A stretch of DNA of 64,000 bases from the NCBI GenBank assembly GCA_033060915.1, contig CM065388.1, positions 26,964,501 to 27,028,500 of the forward strand, in the 5' to 3' direction. Origin of the DNA: Euryodendron excelsum (lineage: Eukaryota > Streptophyta > Magnoliopsida > Ericales > Pentaphylacaceae). The notes beneath the pieces were generated by a model, which did no database searches, was not told where the DNA came from, and worked only from the letters and a program-made list of their open reading frames with translations. Both the position numbers and the translations under genes were made by a program. This document shows, piece after piece, positions 55,375-64,000 of this stretch. Numbering within the stretch: position 1 is the first letter of the stretch; every line of letters begins with the position of its first letter.

Positions 55375-56793
55375 ATGGCTCCTAAAATAGAACCAGGCCG
55401 AGAAAACCCTAATATTTCATCTTCGCGCACTTAGAAACGAAAATGGGCTAGACCAATCATCAAAGATTTAGAGGAAAGGGCTCCTGCAGAGTAACCTGGA
55501 TGGGATTCAACACACTTCATAGATGCAATGGCAGAAGAAAGGTATATGAACATCTTCGGTCTTTGTAAAGTTTTGAATGCCTTCTTTAAAACTGAGAACC
55601 TTAACTTCCCCCATATCTTTGAGAATCTAGGATGGGAACCTTACACTACGATTAGAGAGAATGTATACCCAAAATTGGTTACACATTTCTACTCTAATCT
55701 CATGAAGAAAGTTGGAAGCAACATGATTACTAGCTTTGTGAATGGAGTGAAAATCACTCTGAATGAAGGGACTCTGGCAGAAATTATAGGAACTGGTTAT
55801 GGTGGAAAAATGTATTTTGAAAACATTAGTTGAAAAGAACAACTTAGAGTTCTCTTTGGTCATGACATGCCCGAATCCACTCAACCCATAGCCAACAACT
55901 TCCCAGTTGAATTGAGATTAGTCCACCATTTCGAAACAACCATTTTCTTACCCAAAGTTGGTGGTTTTGAGCGTGTAACTGAAAAGGACCTATTTTTCTT
56001 GTGGGCCTTTCTCACGAACACCAGAATTGATGTGTCATACTACATTCTCTCCAATATAGCCAATGTTGCTACCACCGCCTACAAGAACCTACCATATGGA
56101 ATGCTACTCACCAAGATTTTCAAGCATTTCCAAGTAAATCTTTTGGGTGTGACATACCGAAAGCCTAATACATATAAAGATGAATACAACAAGTACACTT
56201 TGAGTCGAATGGGATATAAGAAAGTCAATGGCCATTGGGTTCCAAGGCCAAATAAAGTTGCTCCTGTCAGCTCTTCACAGAAAAGAGCATCTGCCTCTGG
56301 CCCTAGAAAACCCTTAGCCCAAACCCTTGATTCCTCATCTGTTGATGCACTTCTGGAAAGCATGATGGACATGCTTCAGAGCATGGACCACAAACTTAAT
56401 GAAGGGCTACTTTAGTTGAAAAATCTCAAGCAAGATGTGATTCAACTAAAAAAGGCTCAGGGTATTGCAGTAGAGGAAGAAGAAAGAGAAACAGAAACAA
56501 CAACTAAAGAAAGAAATGAGGAAGAACAAGAGAAGGAAGCAGAGAAAGATTTGGAGGACACAGACCTGGAAACTAAGGAGGATGAGCCTACAGATGATGT
56601 CCCTAAGGAAGAATTTGAGGATGCTACACCAAAGAAAAAGGTTGTTCCAGCAAAGAAAGCCAAACCATCTACCTCAGCCTCTAGATTTGTGAGAAGGAGG
56701 CCATATGGTTTGAGGCCTAGACCATTTTCTGGTCCATCCAACTCTGCCTTAGATCTTGTTGATCTCTCACCCTCTCCCTCTTCATCTCCTTAA
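55375..56793 (+). pseudogene. Copia B extra ORF after pol (env-position protein)
   Basis: ATG at 55375 (MAPKIEPGREN) and a single frame of about 472 codons to TAA at 56791, interrupted by in-frame stops at 55432, 55492, 55831 and 56413 but with no frameshift. N-terminal basic region; middle domain with VYPKLVTHFYSNL, SFVNGVKITLNEGTLAEIIG and LPYGMLLTKIFKHFQVN; short helix DALLESMMDMLQSMDHKLNE; then a strongly acidic E/K-rich segment (56460-56620) and a basic/serine tail. Homologous to copia A 23073-21554. I recall the middle as the 'putative plant transposon protein' domain; no function known. No transmembrane segment is visible, so an envelope function is unsupported. Confidence 0.75.
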
Positions 56794-57657
56794 ACTCCTC
56801 CAAAATTATTTCCCACCATCTTGAATACTCATGGCTCTATCACTCTCATGGTCCTATTATAACATTTTTTTTGTTTTTATTGCTTTGACTGAATGTTTTG
56901 TTTTGATTCTAGAACAGTGTTTATGGAAATGATAGTTGTGACAATTTCTTTTGTAATTTCAATGGTTCAATCAATGAAATATCATTCTGTTCTGATATCA
57001 AATTTGATTGCTCTGATAACTTGTTTGATTGATTCTCTATTTACACAATCTATTCTGTTCTTAATATTTTTTGCTATTGTATCTGTCTATCATTCTCACT
57101 CTATTGGTATCATTCTCATTCTCTTTTTGATGTATTGACAAAAAGGGGGAGAAGTATTGTGGTATAGTATTGGCAAAATTAGAGCAAAATTGTTTTGGAC
57201 AAGATAAATTGTGTTTAAGTTAAAAAGGGGGAGAAGTATTGGAAGTATTGGAGCACAATTGAGAATTTGGTAGAATTAGGAACAAGAAATGAACAATATA
57301 TTTTTTCTGAAAAATGAGTTACATATAACTCAAGATTGAGTATGTATATAAACTACATTGGAGAACCAGAATTGGCATTAAATGAAAATGAAATGAAATG
57401 AGTACTTTTTGACATATATAGAGCATGTTCTCCGAGGGAGTAACATGAATCATTTCTTTCAAAATGTCTTTGATTTTACTGACAAAAACTCCCTGAAAAT
57501 GGTTTTTTAAATGTTTTTATCCTCTAAGCAACATTTGCTTAATTACAAAATAAAGGGGGAGTTTCTTTAATGGTATGATAGTTAACTTTGTTCATTTCAT
57601 TTAATCTTATATGAACTTATTTTGTAAAAGTTTTGGCATCATTAAAAAGGGGGAGAT
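56794..57657 (+). promoter_or_regulatory. Copia B 3' region with four polypurine tracts
   Basis: ACAAAAAGGGGGAGAAG (about 57139), TAAAAAGGGGGAGAAG (about 57222), ATAAAGGGGGAG (about 57549) and TTAAAAAGGGGGAGAT (57642-57657, abutting the LTR). The last is the functional position. Multiple tracts are a Sirevirus hallmark. The hydrophobic ORF 56893-57138 is AT-rich and lacks a counterpart in copia A. Confidence 0.75.
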
Positions 57658-59751
57658 TGTTGACTCAAGGTTGACCCTTGTTGACTCAAGGTTGATTCCC
57701 ATGTTGATTTTGATGATAACTAAACCTTGTGTTATTTTACTAATGACTCTACTTAGTATGCAGATTAACAAAGTTCATAATTTGGACTTCAAGTTCAATC
57801 TTAAGTCTAATACATGTCAAAGAGAATGCACAACAAATTCAAGAGTTATGCAATGAACCAAACAGAGGAGTGATGTCTATCTCTACTTCAAACAAATGTT
57901 CTACATTCGAAGAGATTGAAGGTGTTCAAATGAAGCTTCTATCAAGTATGCATAGACTCAATGAAGATTGATTTGCACTCAAGAAAGAAAAAGACTTCAT
58001 CAGAATGTGCAATGATCACTTGGAGATGAATTGATTGTTGAAGATGTTGAAAATGCTCAAGAGAAAACTTCATCAAGTATGCAAAGTTCAGTTCTAACTT
58101 ATGTGATTGAAGTTGCTTGAGAAAAAGGCTCACAATGATTGTCTGATCTCTACATGGAATTCAAGTGAAGAATTCTTCTGTAATATAAAGAATCAATGAA
58201 GACTAGAAGGATGAAGAGATTTCATTAAGCTTGCAAAAGTCTCATTGAAGCGATTTTAAAGAAGAAAGAAGAATTGCTAGCAAAGAGAAGAAATCAGAAA
58301 TGAAACATTGTGAAGCTCTACATATTTGAGAAAGCTTGGCATTGAAAGAGAGTGCTCTACAATGAAATAAGAAGCTTTGCAAATGAAGAAGAAAAGATCA
58401 ACATTGATCTAATGAAGCTCTGATAGTTTGAGAATCAAGAGAAGATCAATATCTAATGATTGATCCAATCCAAATTGAATAGAAGTTAACTCTGATGAGT
58501 TAAAGAGATTTGATTGATCATCATACCCCAAAGAAATACTCCTTCAAGATCTTATACCAGTACTGAGATGAGCTAGATCATTGGAAGACAGAATACAGAT
58601 TTCTGGGCAATGAGCGGACTCGTGAAAATAAGGAGTCGCATCTTGATCACAGAAGCAAAAGGCTTAAAGACAAAATGATCAATAAGTGGACTCATGAAAA
58701 ATGAAGAGTCGCATCTTTATCACAGAAGTAAAAAGCCTGGAGACCAATTAGATAATGAGTGGACTCATTAAAGTAAAGAGTCGCCTTATGGAGACAGACG
58801 CAAAAGCTTGAAGATGACATGATCAATGAGCAGACTCATGAAGATAAAGAGTCTCCTCATGACAACAGAAGTAAAAGGCTAAAGATCAAATGAACAAAAA
58901 GCGGACTCCTGAAGATAAAGAGTCGCCTCATGACAGTAGAAGCCAAAGATGCGAAGATAGAATGAACAAGGAGTCGCCTCATTGATACGAAGAGCAGACT
59001 CATGAAATTAGTGAACAACATCTGGTAAATGCAGAGGCAGAAAGTGTCAACTCCACAAACCTGGAGCCGACTCCTTGGATATAACGACTATTTTTCTTAA
59101 TGTTATAATGGACTAGACGTGCATTAATGATGCCCAACAACCTCTAACGGATGGAATCAATACAGGGGTTTATATACAAGCTTCCAGTTGCATTTATACA
59201 AAGAGAGAAGAGACAAAAACAAGATCAAACTGACTGATTCACTGATATACTCCGATATTCTTCCTATCTTCAACCTGTGAGCTTTGATTGTAAAATCTAC
59301 TCTTGTTAGAGAGTGTGTTAGTTACTTGCATACTTTTATACACTTGTAAGGGAGAGTTTGAGAGTTCTCTTGAGAAAAAAAAACTCTTGTAAGTTTGAGT
59401 AGAGCTTGGACAAAACCACTTAAAAATAGAAGAACTCGGTGAAGAGTTCTTGTGTATAATGAGCTGAGCACTTTGTCAATCAGCAGCCCATTTGTAATTG
59501 GAGGTTACATAGTGGAAGAAGACTTCAAGGAGGTCTTGGGGTGAGGACTTAGACCACGGTTTGTGGTTGAACCTCGGTAAATCTGTGTGTTCTTTCTTAT
59601 GCTCTATTTTTTTTCATTCTTCTAATTATATTACTTTGCATCTAGATTGATCACTATTACATTGGATAGATTAATTTTAATTAATCTTAATTGCTATTAA
59701 TCTTTGAAAAACCCAATTCACCTCCCTCTTAGGTTGCCTTTTGGGCCAACA
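57658..59751 (+). repeat. Copia B 3' LTR
   Basis: 2,094 bp, uninterrupted. Contains the 71-bp minisatellite (58605-59010), TATA at 59171-59176, the empty Tat target site at about 59196-59200, and 106 bp (59348-59453) missing from the 5' LTR. Ends GGGCCAACA at 59751. Confidence 0.95.
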
Positions 59752-61086
59752 GCTACACTCAAGTTCTCAGGGGTTACAACAACCTTTTTGGTAGTAAAGA
59801 AGTTACAATATAATCAATGTCACTCTTAGAAGTAAAAATAATGCAAGTTACAGCTCAATGATTCCTCTCGGATGATGACAGTTGTAGAGAAATGAGGAAG
59901 ATTTAGGGCTTTTGAATTTTTTCAATTTCAGATCCTTGTCTCTTACCCATAAATGAGTTTGAACTCATATATTTATAGTCTCATACAAGAAATAGTCGTT
60001 AGAGCCGTTGGAAGTGCATTAAATGCGCAAACGGCTAAGACAGTTTTAAAAAAACTGACCGTTGAAGCGTATTTTCGAATTCCTTTTTCTTACTGAGATT
60101 GTCAGCAATCTTTTACCGATGCTGCCAATCGAGCTTCAGAAATTTTCCAATGTAATATTGTCAACAATCATGTTCCTGGTGTCGGCAATCTCGACTTGCC
60201 ACTATGTTTAACATTGTTCTTCAACAATGTTGTTTATAAACTTCACTTCGTGCTTCCAACCTTTATCTCTGCTTCTTTTGCAACTTGATCTTCCATATTG
60301 TTGTCAGTAATATTCAACTTGTGCTGTCAATCTGTCTCCCTGTCTATTTTGTCATTTGCCTTTTGTCAAGATTGTCATCAATTTTGGTTGGTGTCAGCAA
60401 TCTCGTTCTCTACTGCAGTTGTTGGTAATTTCCACAGATTTTAACCTATCACTTTTGCCAATCAGTCTTCGATGGTGTGAACATGTCTTGACTCTATTGA
60501 TTCTCTTTATAGCTATGGGAACTTCTTAAGTACTTTATACCATTTTGCAGTTCTTGGTTCATCAAACCATTTGAAGTCAATAATTTGCTTGTGTGGTGAA
60601 GTCTTTTCATTTTGGAAAGTGTTACCAGTCTTCTGTATTGGCATCAATCTGGACATACGTCTTGTTTGAGCTCCTTTCACAATGCCTTTAAGAATGACAT
60701 GTTCAAACTTGCATAATTCTTTTAGTAGAACAAAAAATGAGGATCGAAGATCTTTGTTGCAAATGAGTTGGCCATAGATATCGTCACCCATATCCATATG
60801 TAGGTGTCTTCAATGTCTTCAATCCAGTTGAGACTCTAGTACCGACATAATTGGCTTGATTTCTCACAGCCTGCTCATATGCCCTTTATGGTGTTGGCAC
60901 TCTTATGAAGTGCTGACAAAAACTTCTGTGATGCTCCACAGTTCATGATAACCCATAAATCTAAACTATTTTCAATTGAACTAAGCTGCGAACTTAAGTT
61001 AGACACATTAGATCATAATGACTAGGTTTTGTGATCATCAAAATCAATTACCATCAATGGAGATCACCCCTTGGGTCAACATCAAC

Positions 61087-61190
61087 TTCTAGTTTGATCA
61101 GCTAACTAGATATCTAACTTTTAGAAGTAGGTCAATATAGTCCAATACTTATTAACTTTTCTCACATTTGTTAAAGCATTGAAGTACATT
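61087..61190. other. Short AT-rich spacer
   Basis: Host sequence between the copia A target duplication and the hAT-like element; nothing recognised. Confidence 0.4.
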
Positions 61191-61878
61191 CATGGGCGAA
61201 TCTACTAAGGGACGAGTGGGGGCAACTGTCCCCACTAAACTTAACAACTTTCACAATTTTTTAAATTTATTATTTGTATTTATGTAATTCAAAGTTGCAA
61301 ATATAATGTATCGTCCCCACTAAACTCCTAATACCTACATTTTCCCTCACTGAATTTATTGACACCTACATTTGCCCTAACTAAATTTTAGAAATTACTT
61401 ATTATTTGACTAAATAAATGGCACAATTCCAACATTCTACTCAAATATTAAAACTATGAGGTTGTGTGGTAATTATGAAGCCGTATTTTGGCTTTATAGG
61501 TTATCTTAATTTTTGTGAGGAGTCTCTTTTTTTTTTTTGTACAAAGGCGATGCCCACTTTTTGTGACTTCTTTAAAAATATTATCAATTAGGAAAGAATA
61601 TTGTGAGTGATTCTAAGTTTCATCCCCTTTTTAACAAAAATCTTATGTATGATTCTATACAAATTTTGCCCTTACTAAACAAAAATCCTAAACTTTTAAG
61701 CCTAGATTTGATTTACCCTACCAGTAGTCTCTTTTGGTAAGCAATCTATAAGTCCAATAAAATTCCTCATAGAGGCCTACGGCTTACCTTGACCTTGGAC
61801 TGGAATAGCATCCCCTCACTCTAAACTTTTAAGCACCAAAAAATAAAAATAAAAACAAAAATCTTGAATCCACCACTG
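61191..61878. mobile_element. Probable non-autonomous hAT-like DNA element
   Basis: Left end CATGGGCGAATCTAC and right end GAATCCACCACTG are degraded forms of CAGTGGCGGATC-type terminal inverted repeats, which I associate with hAT (Tip100-like) elements. The 8-bp flanks AGTACATT (61183-61190) and ACTATATT (61879-61886) agree at six of eight positions, the right size for a hAT target duplication. The 688-bp interior has no transposase, a CCCCACTAAAC motif near the left end repeated at 61316, and AT-rich filler. Confidence 0.5.
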
Positions 61879-61886
61879 ACTATATT

Positions 61887-62500
61887 AGTTTACTTTGGAA
61901 GTTGAAATGCTCAAATAAATAAAAATAAAGATTTAAGAATGACATTGAAATATCATACAAAGTTGTCGCCTTGGAGGCACAACATAATGATATTGCCATT
62001 GTTTTCTACGGGTGGAGAGACTTAGTGTAGATAGTAGATACTATTGACTCATCTTTCTTTATGTATACAATCTTGATGTTTATTCAGACTCCAAGTGGCT
62101 CTCAAAAACAGTAGATGAAAAGAAAAATGAAAGAATAACAAGAGAAAAGATAATTCTTTTTTATATTTTCTCTCTAACTTTTATAAAATTAAGTTTATTA
62201 GGAATGTTAAACAAAAGAAGAAAAGAGAACAAAAATGACGTTAAAGTATAAATTTTACCCTTTTTTATTATTTCTTTCTTCTTCCTTGTTTGCCTTGATA
62301 ATCTAATAAGAATATTAAAGAAAATTATTTTTTCATCTTTTCTTTACTCCTAGTTCATGAATTAAACAGTGCCTTGAAGATCTTGAAAATAATGCAAGAG
62401 GCATCAAGCCATCAACCTAGAGGAGCTACTTTCAATTATTCTTTGTTTTCCTTAATAAATCATAAATTAGTTGTTCAAGCGGTCATTCTTTAGAGTTTGA
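61887..62500. other. AT-rich intergenic sequence
   Basis: No ORF, RNA gene or repeat boundary that I can support. Confidence 0.5.
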
Positions 62501-63205
62501 ACTCAGAGTCGATGTAACCAGGCTCGTAGTGGCTAATCGGGAGACCAAGAAGACTCTTCAGGAATGGATTGAAAGGAATTTAAAAAACAAAAAGAGACAC
62601 CAGGAAAATATTCGTTAGTACATAATGTTGGTCATCACCTGTTGGCAAATTTGGAAAGATAGGAACAAGAAAGTTTTTGAAAATATTGATAACGGTGTCC
62701 AGGAAAGCCTAAAACAACTCTATTGGTTTGCTAGAAACACCAATGAGCCTTTCCAAAATCCTGAGGACACTGGTCCTAGAGTACTTACCCTAATTAGATG
62801 GTTCCCTCCTTATGCAAGTAATATACAGCTTAACATCGATGGCAGTGTTAGAAGGGATCAAGGACTTGCGAGGTATGGAGGCCTATTTAGAGATGAAAGA
62901 GAGGAATATGGTTGTATGAATATTACAAGACGCTACATGATCACTCAAGCCTTGAAGCTAAAGTATGTTGCTTATACAAAGGCCTCACCATCATCTTGAA
63001 AAAAAGTCTGAGTGGCATAGAAGTGGAGACAGATTCTGAGAGGGCAATGAAATTGATTCAAGAAGAGGAAGTTCAAAGTCTCACAATCAAATCCTTAGTG
63101 GAAGATGCTAAATTAATCTTTAGAAGATGCAACTATGTCTTTAGACTCATCTCAAGGGAGGGAAACATGTGGGGAATGATCAAGAAGACCTTTGATTGCT
63201 CTTGA
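62500..63205 (+). pseudogene. LINE-type RNase H (RVT_3-like) remnant
   Basis: The first part (62625-62930) reads CWQIWKDRNKKVFEN, WFPPYASNIQLNIDGSV and YGGLFRDE, the usual entry to plant LINE/RVT_3 RNase H domains with the first catalytic aspartate (IDGS). After a frameshift between about 62920 and 62945 the second part (to 63205) continues SSLEAKVCCLYKGLTI (catalytic glutamate), GIEVETDSE (catalytic aspartate) and FRLISREGN; the last acidic residue expected near the C-terminus is lost. No RT domain or clear poly(A) tail is nearby. It could be a 5'-truncated LINE or a decayed member of the chromosomal RNase-H-like family. Confidence 0.75.
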
Positions 63206-64000
63206 ATAGTGCAATTTATATCCGCCAGTGTACGGTTGTGATGCAGTAATAATATCTCGATAAGTCTGAGATCGAACCAAAGGGAATATGGATGGAATAT
63301 AGTGAAACTCACTTTGGAAAGATAGAACTCTCAAGAAAAACAACTCTAGAATGTAAAGGAAAATTTTGATTTGAGATTTGGTTTGAGAAATTATTTTAGG
63401 CAATCAAAATAAATTTATAATAAGAAAACTTGATTAAATAACAATAAGCAAAATGTCTTGGAAGGATTGATCCAGTTAATAGGCCTACAAATAGGTCCCC
63501 AAGATAGCTGTGAGTAAAGAATCTCAAGATTTGATTACCCTTCTGGAGTTGATATTCAGTTATTTACTAGTGTTCATACTAGAGTTTCATTCATACCTAT
63601 CCCAGTTTATAAACCTGTCTACGAAGTATGTTTGAAGCTTAATCAAGAACAGTAGATTTCTAAAGTACTCCTAATAGGAATATATATGCAATTATAATCA
63701 ATATCTTTATAAAAAATTCTAGGTATACGTATTAGTGCTTGCATATTAGTCTATACATACATGCTAGATATGATCAAGAATATTGTTTTCAAAGATATTC
63801 ATGGGCAAGAAAATAAATCTTAGTTCAAGTTCTTGAAATCTTAAAAAATAAATAACTATCTTGAATCTCTACATGTAACCTACTTACCTTTTCAATCCAT
63901 GCCAAGGAAAAGATTTAGCAACTTGAAGCCATAAGAAAGCACATGAAAATTTTATTGAAGGCTTGCAACAATGGAAAGAACATCCAATCTTGAATATAAA
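63206..64000. other. Unassigned repeat-like sequence
   Basis: No coding region. GCCAGTGTACGGTTGTG (63220) followed by CAGTAATAATA and GATCGAACCAAAGGGAA resembles a block I recall from plant retroelement edges (GTGCACGG ... GAACCCACAGGGA), so an LTR element may start here and run out of the window. Boundaries cannot be set. Confidence 0.3.

Larger units (their letters stand above)
28080..59751 (+). mobile_element. Copia B: Sirevirus-like element nested in copia A
   Basis: Runs from TGTTGACTCAAGG (28080) to GGGCCAACA (59751) with GCTAC duplicated at 28075-28079 and 59752-59756. Removing its two insertions leaves about 11.66 kb. Order: 5' LTR, tRNA-iMet PBS, gag with coiled coil, protease, integrase, RT, RNase H, extra ORF, four polypurine tracts, 3' LTR. 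It inserted about 180-210 bp downstream of the TATA box in copia A's 5' LTR. It is the same lineage as A but a different family: its LTR is longer and has unrelated internal repeats. Confidence 0.95.
19251..61081 (-). mobile_element. Copia A: Sirevirus-like Ty1/copia element
   Basis: A full element on the minus strand with TCAAC duplicated at 19246-19250 and 61082-61086. Left (3') LTR 19251-21017; right (5') LTR 27655-61081 interrupted by copia B. Without the nested DNA it is about 10.15 kb. Order in its own direction: LTR, PBS, gag, protease, integrase, RT, RNase H, extra ORF, polypurine tracts, LTR. The integrase-before-RT order is diagnostic of Ty1/copia; the extra ORF after pol and repeated polypurine tracts point to the Sirevirus lineage. 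All genes are broken by stops or frameshifts, and the 5' promoter is separated from gag by copia B. Confidence 0.93.
27655..61081 (-). repeat. Copia A right (5') LTR, split by copia B
   Basis: LTR pieces 27655-28079 and 59757-61081 together give about 1.75 kb and align with the left LTR. The break is at TATCAAGCTAC/ACTCAAGTTC, where the left LTR reads continuously at about 19690-19710. The promoter (TATA at 59968) lies in the right piece, and the PBS and gag follow the left piece. Confidence 0.92.

Noticed and set aside
56893..57138. Hydrophobic 81-residue ORF near copia B 3' LTR as a membrane protein
   Set aside because: AT-rich sequence gives hydrophobic residues by composition; no counterpart in copia A and it lies among polypurine tracts.
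1..64000. CRISPR array, rRNA or tRNA genes
   Set aside because: Tandem arrays have no spacer structure and belong to LTRs; no cloverleaf or rRNA core sequence was recognised. The tRNA-complementary sites are retrotransposon PBSs.

Overview
The window is plant nuclear DNA made almost entirely of LTR retrotransposons inserted into one another. I see no ordinary host gene, no tRNA or rRNA gene and no CRISPR array. A large-genome flowering plant is the likely source: the elements are Sirevirus-like Ty1/copia copies carrying an extra ORF after pol, and Tat/Ogre-like Ty3/gypsy copies with 4-5 kb LTRs. Species cannot be assigned from this sequence.

Layout. 1-6117: broken Tat-type LTRs in both orientations. 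6118-18873: remains of an old copia element (copia C: gag zinc-knuckle remnant, polypurine tract, 3' LTR). It is interrupted by a Tat solo LTR (7545-17139), which is itself interrupted by a second Tat solo LTR (7595-12893). 19251-61081: copia A on the minus strand, flanked by TCAAC. Copia B (28080-59751, plus strand, flanked by GCTAC) sits inside A's right LTR. Copia B holds two further insertions: a minus-strand Tat solo LTR just downstream of the TATA box of its 5' LTR (29625-34971, flanked by ACAAA), and a 14.65 kb Tat element in its pol region (37438-52091, flanked by CAAGA). 61191-61878: probable non-autonomous hAT element. About 62500-63205: decayed LINE-type RNase H. The remaining 61-64 kb is unassigned AT-rich sequence.

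The 37438-52091 element has complete LTRs, a primer binding site, a gag and a polypurine tract, but no recognisable protease, reverse transcriptase, RNase H or integrase. It therefore looks like a non-autonomous large retrotransposon derivative (LARD) that kept gag and would need pol supplied by a relative. Copia A and B have gag, protease, integrase, RT, RNase H and an env-position ORF, all broken by stops and frameshifts.

The nesting gives a relative order: copia A, then copia B, then the two Tat insertions into B. By eye, LTR divergence agrees (A's LTRs differ most, the LARD's least). The LTRs are rich in internal structure: 81-bp and ~157-bp tandem repeats in the Tat U3, palindromes upstream of the Tat TATA box, a G-depleted 2 kb tract in Tat R/U5, and a different short repeated motif in each of the three copia LTR families. 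All boundaries come from reading LTR ends and target-site duplications; no alignment or database search was run.
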